Below the pieces are notes generated by a model. The model ran no database searches and was not told the origin of the DNA. It saw only the letters and a program-made list of their open reading frames with translations. Positions 34,210-41,954 of a stretch of DNA of 64,000 nucleotides are shown here, piece after piece. The DNA is taken from contig NZ_CP012602.1 in NCBI RefSeq assembly GCF_001278805.1, positions 2,634,001 to 2,698,000 on the forward strand, given 5' to 3'. The position numbers and the translations under genes are program-made. The DNA is from Bacillus sp. FJAT-18017 (GTDB lineage: Bacteria; Bacillota; Bacilli; Bacillales; Cytobacillaceae). Every line of letters starts with the position of its first letter. Within the stretch, counting starts at the first letter, position 1.

Positions 34210-35575
34210 TTAGCTGTGAGACAATGCTTTTGTCTCGAGCGCCGAGTGAAGACTACTTAATGAAGCCAAAGTCTGCCATGTCCTTTTTGCCAATTCAGGG
34301 ACTTTTGCCTGAATGGACAACCTTTCCATTTCTGAAAAGGGTTTTGTGAGTTCCCGGATAAAGTATCTTGCACCGATATTGTAGGAAGCAGAGAGGTCTG
34401 CATGATAGACTTTGCCAGTGGTGAATGTGGCCAGGTCTTTCTTTTGGTTCCGGGAGACAAATCCGCTTCCGTCGAAGGCTAATGCACTCGTATTGCGGGC
34501 GTTGATACGGGATATACGGACCCCGTTATAATGAGCCGTCTCTGTTACCTTGTTTTGAATGGCCGTTTTCCGCCAGTAGTGGAGTTTGAAGCGCAGCCGC
34601 CTGGCTCCGTAGAATCCTTTCGGGACCTTCATTTTCTTCAGGTACTCAAATACGATCACGTCGGCCCCGTGTTGTTTTGCAAACCCAACAATGTTGTGGC
34701 ATGTGTCATAAATGATATGGGTTTGCAATCCACGGATTCTTCTCCAAAAGTTTGGTGCTCCTATCCTCCCTGACTTCCGCTGTGCCTTTTTCAGTTTGTT
34801 CGTCAGTCGATACAACCGGTCTTTTTCTTTGGCTTGGTTAATAAACTTCCGAGCCAGGACAGTTCCGTTTGCATCAATGATGGAACAAACAGCCGAGTTG
34901 GTTAGCCCCAAGTCCACAGAACATACAATTCGGTCCTTGGTTTTCGTTTTATTCAGCTTAATATCCTTCTCATAAGAAATGTTCAGGAAGTATTTCTTAC
35001 CCACACTGACCAGTTTTGGATTACATTCCTTCCAATCCCATACATCCCGCTTGTAAAGGTCTTGTTCTTTTGAATTGAATATCCATCCATACCCAATCAT
35101 TTTGATGGAACACCTTAATACGGGCTGTGCAATCACCAGTCCGTTCGAACATATTCCCTTTATAAAAGACGGGAAATTCATGGTGATCCAAAGTTAAGGA
35201 TGGCGGATTCTTTTTAAAGGTCTTTCCTTCTTGATGAGCCAGTTCTTTTTCCTGGTGCCAATTTTGAAGTAATGAACGGTAGCTTTTCACTTTACCATAA
35301 GCTGTAGCGATAGCGGAACGGCGGAAGTAAGACGGAAACTTGTAAAATGTTTGGTTGAACTGAGGGTATTTTGGTTGAGGATTCTGCGAGGTGCGATGAA
35401 TGAGCTTTTCGACAAGCGTAACCATACTTTTTGTAGAGATACCATCAAAGTTTGGTATCTCCCTATCTATCACATCAATCAAGAAATGAAGAGCCTGATT
35501 ATAAATTTCGACAGTTGTATCAAAGAGACGAGAATGATTGGTAATTTTATATCGCAAGGTTTTCGTCTGCATCAT
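34210..35575 (-). pseudogene. tnpB: Frameshifted TnpB (RuvC-like RNA-guided nuclease family)
   Basis: Two overlapping frames together make one TnpB. The N-terminal part (start ATG 35575 after AAAGGAGG; TKTLRYKITNHSRLFDTTVE) reads to about 35060, then a frameshift moves to the frame ending at 34210. The RuvC residues are present in the second part: Asp in CSVDLGLTNSA, Glu in DVIVFEYLKK, Asp in YHADLSASYN. The usual four-Cys zinc finger between the last two motifs is absent, replaced by a Cys-less segment (NTSALAFDGSGFVSRNQKK), a variant I recall in Bacillus elements. Intact TnpB uses an omega-RNA made from its 3' end; that region (34145-34260) is still present. Confidence 0.85.
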
Positions 35576-35661
35576 CACAGAATCCTCCTTTCTTGAAGGT
35601 GTAATGTATGGTACTATTTTACCATTATTTAGGTTTGGTTGTAAAAGAAGATGGAGAGATG

Positions 35662-36075
35662 AAATGAAGGAACACAACCAGGATAGACATGCATTGGCAT
35701 AAAACAAACTTACTTATCATTTAGTTGTCATCACAAAATATCGTCATCCTTGTATCACCAAACCAATGATGGAAGGTTAAAAGAAATCATCATTGAACTT
35801 TTTGAAATGGGATTGCGAATTAATTGAAATGAACGGAGAGCCCGACCATATCCACATTTTATTTGACGCTCCACTGCAAATCCAACTTTCTAATATCATT
35901 AATAGTTTAAGACTGTAACCTCCCGATTAATCCGCAAGCAATTTGGAGAACATTTGTGTCACTACTATTGGAAACTGTATTTTTGGGGTCTTAGTTACAT
36001 GGTAGTATCCACGGGTGGGGCAACGGTTGAGTCATAAAAAAATATATTGAAGAACAAGGCAAACGAGAAAAATAA
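35662..36075 (+). pseudogene. tnpA: Broken TnpA (Y1 HUH transposase)
   Basis: Reading the plus strand gives MKEHNQDRHALA, a stop, then LTYHLVVITKYRHPCITKP and, after further stops and frame changes, GEPDHIHILFDAP (the HUH motif HIH), RKQFGEHLCHYYWKLYFWG and YIEEQGKREK. These are successive TnpA segments in the right order, interrupted by at least three stops or frameshifts, so the gene is dead. Confidence 0.8.
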
Positions 36076-36332
36076 AGAAAGGGTGACTAACCCCCACCAA
36101 ATCAGAGATTTGGAAGGGGAATGCGTCACCCATCTTGTTCAAAACGCAACCACTTAGACAATGGCTCCAGGTTTCTAACTATTTAACCATTTGCATTTCG
36201 ATATTTCTTCTCCACAAAGTAAATTGGCTGATTCCCTAGACGAAAATGGGATATCTTTCTGGCGAGTTTGGTGCGTAAACCAATAACTAAGAGCTTGCCA
36301 CCTGCACTTCATTAGCTTTACTTATTTAGATA

Positions 36333-37295
36333 TTATTCCTGTTCTCCCGGGATTCTAACTTCAAATTCACCCGAATTGCCCAGGGCTTCAATTTCGTAGT
36401 TACCGCTCTTAAGAAAAGTGACAGTTCCGGAGTAACCGGTAAACACTTTGCCGTCTGTGGCCCGGATAAATTCATCCTCTTTTTTAAAATTAAACTCCTG
36501 ACTGAAATCTTCTTTAAGGTTATGGATCTTAACTGTGACTTGGGAAGGAAGGTCAGCTCCTTCTAACTCAAGCGGTACATCTTGATACTCGCCTGCAAAG
36601 ATTTTCGATTGTGATAATAGCAAGGTAGCCTTTTTAAACTCGATATATGGCTCATAAACATAAATTGGATAGTTTGCGAACTGCTCACCATTTATTGTGT
36701 ATTCCAGCTCCCATAGCCCATCAGTTGGAAAAACGGGGAAACTTGTCAGAAGGTGTGCGTCCGCATCGAAATGTTTTCCAGCCAATGGCTGATCTACAAG
36801 TGTCAAATCCTCTCCAGTTTCTTTATGAGTCGCGGTTAATGTAAGCTTTTTTCCAATTAATTCATCGGAATTTCCCCAGATAAACACCATTACCTTCGAA
36901 CTTCCCCTATAATCATTGGCAACCCACTCTTTTGGTCCCATGATACTTGCCTTTTCGGAAATGCCGTAGTTTGTATCCATGCCAACCAAACCATTCTTCC
37001 CATCCCTGAGACCAAAATAACTAAGTCCGAATTTTTCTTCAATATCTATATTTCCTGTGGATCCTTGCTGTTTTTGGCTTGTGAATTCAGTAATATATAA
37101 AATCGGAATAATAATAAACATGGCGGCTAGTGCTGCCCATATGCCAGCTTTCTGAGGAAACATCCCCCATTTTTGCTTTGGCGGTTGAGCTTGTCTTATT
37201 TTCATAACGGTCTCCTGTCTCTTCCGCTCATCCATTTCAAACGTTGGTAACTCGCCCATTTTTTCAAGAAGATCTTTGCCTGTCAGCTGTTCCAT
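36333..37295 (-). CDS. Putative membrane anti-sigma factor
   Basis: 320 residues: a cytoplasmic N-terminus of about 45 residues, one membrane segment (AGIWAALAAMFIIIPILYI), then a large extracytoplasmic beta-rich domain ending in an Ig-like part (GYSGTVTFLKSGNYEIEALG). It overlaps the ECF sigma gene by 32 bp and is translated from GAGGAGATG within it, the usual arrangement of a sigma with its anti-sigma. No zinc-binding anti-sigma motif (HxxxCxxC) is seen, so it resembles the RsiX/RsiV style. Role inferred mainly from context and topology. Confidence 0.75.
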   Translation of the reverse strand: MEQLTGKDLLEKMGELPTFEMDERKRQETVMKIRQAQPPKQKWGMFPQKAGIWAALAAMFIIIPILYITEFTSQKQQGSTGNIDIEEKFGLSYFGLRDGKNGLVGMDTNYGISEKASIMGPKEWVANDYRGSSKVMVFIWGNSDELIGKKLTLTATHKETGEDLTLVDQPLAGKHFDADAHLLTSFPVFPTDGLWELEYTINGEQFANYPIYVYEPYIEFKKATLLLSQSKIFAGEYQDVPLELEGADLPSQVTVKIHNLKEDFSQEFNFKKEDEFIRATDGKVFTGYSGTVTFLKSGNYEIEALGNSGEFEVRIPGEQE

Positions 37296-37800
37296 TGGGC
37301 ATCTCCTCCTTCATCATCTCATTTAGCTTTTTAACCGCCCTATGAAAGGTCACATTCACCTTCGAGACGCTCCAGCCCAACACGTTTGCGGCTTCTGCAG
37401 CGGAAAGTTCAGCTATGCCTTTCAACAGGACCACTTCCCGATAGCTTTGTTTTAGCCTGGAGATGGATTGATATAAATGGGCATGCTCTTCTTTACGAAG
37501 ATACAGATGATCGGTTAAATTTGAATTTGTTTCTTCCTGGGAAGCTATAAGTGTTCCCTTTATTTTTTCCCAAAGATTGCGTTTCCTGTAATGATCAATC
37601 GCGGTATTCCGTGCGATTGATATTAGCCAGGTTTTTGGATTTGCATCACTTCTGAACGAATCAAACGCATAAATAGCCCTCAGGAAAGTGTCCTGGACCA
37701 AATCCTCAACATCCCTGGTGCCTGTATAATATACAAGATAATTAAACACATCTTTTTCATAATGGTTAAACCAATGCTCTATTTGCCGGCCGGCATCCAT
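37264..37800 (-). CDS. ECF-family RNA polymerase sigma factor, SigX-like
   Basis: 178 residues with region 2 (YLVYYTGTRDVEDLVQDTFLRAIYAFDSFRSDANPKTWLISIARNTAIDHYRKR) and region 4 (LKQSYREVVLLKGIAELSAAEAANVLGWSVSKVNVTFHRAVKKL). The length and pattern fit SigX/SigW-type ECF factors responding to envelope stress. It overlaps the downstream anti-sigma gene. A TGTAAG/CGTC promoter 28-53 bp upstream suggests autoregulation. Confidence 0.9.
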   Translation of the reverse strand: MDAGRQIEHWFNHYEKDVFNYLVYYTGTRDVEDLVQDTFLRAIYAFDSFRSDANPKTWLISIARNTAIDHYRKRNLWEKIKGTLIASQEETNSNLTDHLYLRKEEHAHLYQSISRLKQSYREVVLLKGIAELSAAEAANVLGWSVSKVNVTFHRAVKKLNEMMKEEMPNGTADRQRSS

Positions 37801-37827
37801 TCTTTATCTTCCCCTTTCAACAAATAA

Positions 37828-37853
37828 GACGAACCATCTTGCTTAATCTTACA
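37828..37853 (-). promoter_or_regulatory. ECF-type autoregulatory promoter
   Basis: TGTAAG at -35, 16 bp, then CGTC at -10 is one base off the SigX-type consensus (TGTAAC, CGWC). It lies directly upstream of the ECF sigma gene. Confidence 0.65.
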
Positions 37854-37898
37854 GTTTTTCAAAAAAATGAATAGAACAAATTGAAAATTTAAATAAAA

Positions 37899-37928
37899 AA
37901 ATCATGCTGGCTTGTGCCGGCATGATTT
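37899..37928 (-). terminator. Terminator of the LacI gene
   Basis: AAATCATGCTGGC pairs with GCCGGCATGATTT around TTGT; the minus strand continues TTTTATTT. Confidence 0.85.
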
Positions 37929-37965
37929 ACGGGGTTTATTTATAGTCAGTTGTTCAACAAAAGCT

Positions 37966-38925
37966 TTAAACCGTTCCTCTTTCAATCAGCTTAACGGGCA
38001 TTTCTTTTTTGGAAATATCCTCACTAATTGCTTGAAGGAATAGATTCATCCCCATTTTTTCAAGAGGGATTTCGACCGTTGTTATATCCATCATTTTCGC
38101 AATAGGCTGGTTATCAAAGCCGAGGATGGCAAGCTCACCTGGAATGGGAATATTTAGCTTTTGGCAGCAGGTCACGATCCCCGCAGCAACCTGGTCGTTC
38201 GTCACCAGCAAAGCAGTCGGAGGAGAATCCATTTCTCTTAATCGTGCGACAACCCTTTCTCCGTCCTCAAAATAAATGCACTCATCAATAATATAATCCG
38301 GATTAAACTCCAAATTATAGTGATTAGCAAAATCCCTGTAGGCTGCCACGCGCTCTTTGCTGCTTGCCCCGGACGTTCTACTGATGCAGTAGCCTATTTT
38401 CCTATGATTGTTTTCATAAAGATAAGATAACGCCTTATAAAATGTGCTGTAGTGATCAACAAAAGTGGACGATATCCTTTCACTTCCGGTTTTTTCACAC
38501 AACACGATTGGCCCATATTGAACATGTTCCTCAATCACTTCCAAATCACACGCTCTTGAACAAATGACCAGCGAATCAATTTGTTTCAGTTTCAGCATTT
38601 CTAGAGCCTCCAGCTCCCGGTCTTCCTGGTAATCTGTCTGAAACAACACCAATTTATAGTTATGCTGCATGGCGAGTTTCGCAATTCCTTTTAGCAGTAA
38701 AGCGAAATAAGGATGATCTGAATATGGCAGGACCACGCCCATTAGCTGTGTTTTTCCTTTGCTTAAATTAACCGCGTTAATATTTTTGTGATAATCGCTC
38801 GCCTTAATCGCCGCTAAAACTGCATTTCTTTTTTCTTCGCTCACATATGGATGGTTGTTTAAGACACGGGAAACAGTCGTTACCGAAACTCCTGCCATTC
38901 TTGCCAAATCCTTAATATTTGCCAT
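37966..38925 (-). CDS. LacI-family transcriptional regulator
   Basis: 319 residues: an N-terminal LacI HTH (ANIKDLARMAGVSVTTVSRVLNNHPYVSEEKRNAVLAAI), then a periplasmic-binding-protein-like sensor domain (LMGVVLPYSDHPYFALLLKGIA, TALLVTNDQVAAGIV, LAILGFDNQPIAKMMDITTVEIP). AGGTG is spaced to the ATG at 38925, not to the GTG at 38934. A perfect LacI-type operator lies at 39390, in front of the small gene upstream, so autoregulation through a shared transcript is likely. Whether it also acts on the distant glucuronidase gene is not known. Confidence 0.9.
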   Translation of the reverse strand: MANIKDLARMAGVSVTTVSRVLNNHPYVSEEKRNAVLAAIKASDYHKNINAVNLSKGKTQLMGVVLPYSDHPYFALLLKGIAKLAMQHNYKLVLFQTDYQEDRELEALEMLKLKQIDSLVICSRACDLEVIEEHVQYGPIVLCEKTGSERISSTFVDHYSTFYKALSYLYENNHRKIGYCISRTSGASSKERVAAYRDFANHYNLEFNPDYIIDECIYFEDGERVVARLREMDSPPTALLVTNDQVAAGIVTCCQKLNIPIPGELAILGFDNQPIAKMMDITTVEIPLEKMGMNLFLQAISEDISKKEMPVKLIERGTV

Positions 38926-39212
38926 AACGCACACCTATTTCAATGAATTATAAAGAAATCATATCTACCTTGACGATCAATGTTGTTTGCTTAAGCTATG
39001 AAAGGAGATTATTACTCCCATAACGAATACTCCTTCTAATATTTTTACACTCATATTTTTTTAAGAACTCATACACGGTTTAAGTAGTACTAATTCTCCG
39101 TTATGCTGAATGGACAATCCTTTAACGAGTTAGGTGACGATGACCAACAAATCTCAATGTAACATAAAAAAATGATTTATTAAGCAAAGGTAATTTGTTA
39201 AATACCTCATTT

Positions 39213-39347
39213 CTAGTGTTCATCTGTTTCAATGAAATAATCATTTAGCGTTTGAATTGGTTTTACCTCTACCGCTTGACCGGACGCTTCCAGACAAAAA
39301 TAAGCTGAAACAAAGATAATAAAGCAAAGAATGATTAATGAAATCAT
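39213..39347 (-). CDS. 44-residue membrane micro-protein under a LacI-type operator
   Basis: ATG at 39347 preceded by GCGAGGCGAT opens a 44-codon frame: a hydrophobic N-terminus (MISLIILCFIIFVSAYFCLE), then a soluble tail (VEVKPIQTLNDYFIETDEH). It could be a signal-anchored peptide or a small secreted peptide. The operator-bearing promoter at 39390 reads straight into it, and the LacI gene follows 288 bp downstream on the same strand. No family recognised. Confidence 0.55.
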   Translation of the reverse strand: MISLIILCFIIFVSAYFCLEASGQAVEVKPIQTLNDYFIETDEH

Positions 39348-39389
39348 CTAAATCGCCTCGCTTTCTTTTACTTGATTCAACTCTAATGT

Positions 39390-39405
39390 ATGAAACGCGT
39401 TTCAT
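39390..39405. promoter_or_regulatory. LacI/CcpA-type palindromic operator within a promoter
   Basis: ATGAAACGCGTTTCAT is a perfect 16-bp palindrome with the central CG of LacI-family operators. On the minus strand it overlaps the last base of TTGACA and fills the spacer before ATTAGA, so bound repressor would block polymerase. Likely target of the LacI-family regulator at 37966; a CcpA site is the alternative. Confidence 0.8.
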
Positions 39406-39623
39406 GTCAAACGGAAAATGAAAAAAGAAAGGACCGTTTGAATAATGGGTTCCGTTTCTAATCGCAAAATGTGAATTTACAGCTAAATATGTAAAGTAAA
39501 ATGTAGTACAATTTGCATCGTATTTGCGGTGCTTCTTGTATGCGAAAAAAATAGCCCTGGTTCTCATTAACTCGGGCTACACAACGTATTAATTTCGAAA
39601 GGTTTATTGAACTAAAGCCCTGA

Positions 39624-40580
39624 TTAGTTGAATAAAAAACGTTTATTGCTTAAAAAATGCGAGCAAAATTTTTTAACAACATAGGGTATTTCTTGTTCAA
39701 GATACCCATATTCGTCTTTATTTTTAGAAAGGAATGATAGATTCCTAATGATTTGCCATAAGAAGAAAGATTCTAAAACAATTTTATAATCTTCTTGTAA
39801 ATCCCGTCTTTCACTATAATAACGAATAAAAATTTTTTGATTCTCCTGACTAAGATGAAGAAATGTTTCAGCAATGTCAAATAAATAAAAGCCAAAACCG
39901 CAACACGAGAAATCTATTGCAAAAGCTACCCCATCACGAAGAATGTAATTACTCTCGTGCAAATCGGAATGGATAATTCCCCAAGTATCCTTGTTTATAT
40001 GTTGCTCCTTAATTACAACCTTTAGTTTATCTGAAACATTTAGTAATGCGTTATAATCCTCTGCATTGATAACTTTCTCTTTTAAAAGAACTTTGAGTTG
40101 TTTTATTGAATTGTCAACATTAGAACCGTCGTAGATTGGTCTAGTGAATTTTCGTGGAACAATCCATTCAGAGGAATGATTATGTAATGTCGCCATTAAA
40201 TTCGCTAACCCATAAATTTCTTTCTCGGTCGGTTGTCCTTGAATATGTTTTCCATCAATCCACCTCTGTAATGTAAAATAGTAACTTTCGTGTTCCAAAT
40301 TTTTTATTACACTAACCAGTTCACCTTTTGAATTATAAATGGGAACCTGTACAGTTAGCTCGGTGTCATTATTGAGGGCTAATAACCACTTTAATTCAGA
40401 AGAAATCAACGCCTTAGTTGTATTACCCAGATGAAGCTTAAGCAGATACTTTTTACCTGTTGCATTTATTTTATATGCCAGGTTATCGTTTCGACCTAAA
40501 AACTCTAATTTTTGGACTTTTAAATCATAAAACTTTTTTAGGGCTCTTACTAAAAACTCCTCTTTTATAGGGTTAGCCAC
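39624..40580 (-). CDS. APH-fold phosphotransferase (SrkA-like kinase)
   Basis: 318 residues of the aminoglycoside phosphotransferase/choline kinase fold: the ATP-binding lobe with AYKINATGKKYLLKLHLG, catalytic loop IHSDLHESNYIL (HxDxxxxN), and the metal-binding IDFSCCGFGFYLFDIA. Substrates of relatives include aminoglycosides, homoserine, choline, or protein Ser/Thr (SrkA). This one cannot be assigned. The start is GTG at 40580 after GAAGGGATG. The stretch 38926-39212 and the flanks of this gene are AT-rich and otherwise empty. Confidence 0.82.
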   Translation of the reverse strand: MANPIKEEFLVRALKKFYDLKVQKLEFLGRNDNLAYKINATGKKYLLKLHLGNTTKALISSELKWLLALNNDTELTVQVPIYNSKGELVSVIKNLEHESYYFTLQRWIDGKHIQGQPTEKEIYGLANLMATLHNHSSEWIVPRKFTRPIYDGSNVDNSIKQLKVLLKEKVINAEDYNALLNVSDKLKVVIKEQHINKDTWGIIHSDLHESNYILRDGVAFAIDFSCCGFGFYLFDIAETFLHLSQENQKIFIRYYSERRDLQEDYKIVLESFFLWQIIRNLSFLSKNKDEYGYLEQEIPYVVKKFCSHFLSNKRFLFN

Positions 40581-40611
40581 CGTTTATCATCCCTTCAAAT
40601 ATTCCATTGAC

Positions 40612-40662
40612 TTCCTTTTGCTAACCTGCACCGTATGTTCAATAAGCATTTCAACAAAAGCT
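40612..40662. repeat. Interspersed repeat (CCGTATGTTCAATAAGC)
   Basis: CTAACCTGCACCGTATG then TTCAATAAGCATTTC and AACAAAAGC, nearly the same as 32550-32594. It lies just upstream of the phosphotransferase start. Confidence 0.6.
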
Positions 40663-40698
40663 GCCTTAATACTTCCAGAAACAAAGTACGGGTTCCTT

Positions 40699-40921
40699 TT
40701 ATTGAATCTCATTTATATTATCTTTTAATTGATTTAATAATTTGGTTCTTCTTATGAACAATTCTTCCGATATATCATTCTTTCTCCATAATTCTGGTAA
40801 AAATTTTTTATCAATAATCGCAAGTTCCGAGAGGTGAAAAATCAGCAAAAAAATTGTCATCTATTATGAGTAGCCGCTCATCATAATGCTCCGTAGGCTG
40901 CACAAACTTCAATCTTTTCAT
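40699..40921 (-). pseudogene. Frameshifted small hypothetical gene
   Basis: ATG at 40921 after GAGGAGGAAT opens MKRLKFVQPTEHYDERLLII, which runs into a stop. A second frame continues with LSELAIIDKKFLPELWRKND and ends in LLNQLKDNINEIQ. A run of seven T/A residues near 40855 is a likely slip site. Together they resemble a Bacillus small protein of about 75 residues broken by one frameshift. Function unknown. Confidence 0.5.
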
Positions 40922-41036
40922 AAAATTCCTCCTCGGCTGCTAGGAACGCTAACTTCGCACCTTTTCATCCCTGAACTGTAATACTCATTTGACATTTTGA
41001 ACCTATTTTTGTTGATTTAATTTCTCAAGTTCCCTT

Positions 41037-41180
41037 TCAATACTCATCGTTACTAACCCTTTTTGTTTCTTCGTCTTTAATGTTAAGATGCTTCAAAATT
41101 AACTTTAATTGATGTTGGATTGTCGAAAGGCTATAAAGGACAAAGAGAATGAACAAAATCCATACCACGTACCAAAACAT
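41037..41180 (-). CDS. 47-residue membrane protein, possibly frameshifted at its end
   Basis: ATG at 41180 opens a hydrophobic segment (MFWYVVWILFILFVLYSLS), then QHQLKLILKHLNIKDEETKR and a stop. In the next frame the expected continuation SIERELEKLNQQK follows at once, so the gene may have lost its last residues by a one-base shift. The upstream ribosome binding site is weak (GGGTAG). I recall similar small proteins in Bacillus, of unknown function. Confidence 0.45.
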   Translation of the reverse strand: MFWYVVWILFILFVLYSLSTIQHQLKLILKHLNIKDEETKRVSNDEY

Positions 41181-41296
41181 TTGGCTACCCGTTTCTATAT
41201 AGAATTCATTGTCGCTGTTGATTAAAGAGAACAGATCTTCTCGATTTCCTTATTCTTCATTTGAACATATATTTCCTTCTTTTACCACATTGGGTT

Positions 41297-41880
41297 ATAT
41301 TGGAAGTTTAATTAGATTAATTTCCTTCTATGCTGATAACAAATCTTAATGGAAGCACTAATTAGATTAATCTCCCTCCGCCCCCACACGATTAATCCAA
41401 TTGGATGGCTCAATTAGATTAATCTCCTTCCGCGCCCACACGATTAATCCAATTGGATGGCTCAATTAGATTAATCTCCTTTCGCACCCACACGATTAAT
41501 CCAATTGGATGGCTCAATTAGATTAATCTCCTTTCGTACCCACACGATTAATCCAATTGGATGGCTCAATTAGATTAATCTCCCTTCGCACCCACACGAT
41601 TAATCCAATTGGATGGCACAATTAGATTAATCTCCCTTCACACCTATACTATTAATCTGATTGGAAGGCTCTAATAGATTAATCCCACTACACACACCTA
41701 CGATTAATCCAATTGGATGGCTCAATTAGATTAATCTCCTTTCGCGCCCACACGATTAATCCAATTGGATAGCTCAATTAGATTAATCTCCCTTCGCGCC
41801 CACACGATTAATCTGATTGGAAGGCTCTAATAAATTAATCTCACTACACACACCTACGATTAATCCAATTGAAAAGCGCA
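41297..41880. repeat. 52-bp tandem array, about eleven copies
   Basis: The unit contains GATTAATCCAATTGGATGGC and CAATTAGATTAATCTCC with a C-rich piece between (TTCGCACCCACAC). TTGGAT/TTGGAA starts at 41401, 41453, 41505, 41557, 41609, 41661, 41713, 41765, 41817 and (as TTGAAA) 41869: every step is 52 bp. Older copies precede at about 41349 and 41300. Sequence varies between copies while length does not. Each unit has two palindromic elements, ATCCAATTGGAT and GATTAATC. It sits between the uidA terminator and a small decayed gene, with no ORF inside. Confidence 0.92.
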
Positions 41881-41911
41881 CACAGTCAGCAAATGGTCAG
41901 AGAAAATAAAA

Positions 41912-41946
41912 AAAGTGCAGCCTGCTCATTCGCAGGTCTGCACCTT
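41912..41946 (-). terminator. Terminator of uidA
   Basis: AAAGTGCAGCCTGC pairs with GCAGGTCTGCACCTT (small internal loop); minus strand continues TTTTTTTATTTTC. Confidence 0.85.
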
Positions 41947-41954
41947 CAATAAAC

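Larger units (their letters stand above)
34145..36135. mobile_element. Decayed IS200/IS605-family element
   Basis: About 2 kb with divergent tnpA (plus) and tnpB (minus) remnants. Both edges carry a similar imperfect hairpin: ACCCACCAA...TTGGAAGGT at 34151-34181 and CCCACCAAAT...ATTTGGAAGGGG at 36091-36119, the latter inside a larger GGGTGAC/GTCACCC inverted repeat (36081-36131). Subterminal palindromes without terminal inverted repeats are typical of the family. Both genes are broken, so the copy is probably immobile. Exact boundaries are estimates. Confidence 0.8.

Noticed and set aside
34210..34460. Separate gene at the end of the IS element
   Set aside because: Frames here are alternative readings of the TnpB C-terminus.
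39241..39567. 108-codon minus-strand frame
   Set aside because: No ribosome binding site, unlike-protein composition, and it overlaps in another frame the better 44-codon gene and the operator at 39390.
41297..41880. CRISPR array
   Set aside because: The 52-bp units vary throughout with no constant-repeat/unique-spacer split, and no cas genes are present.
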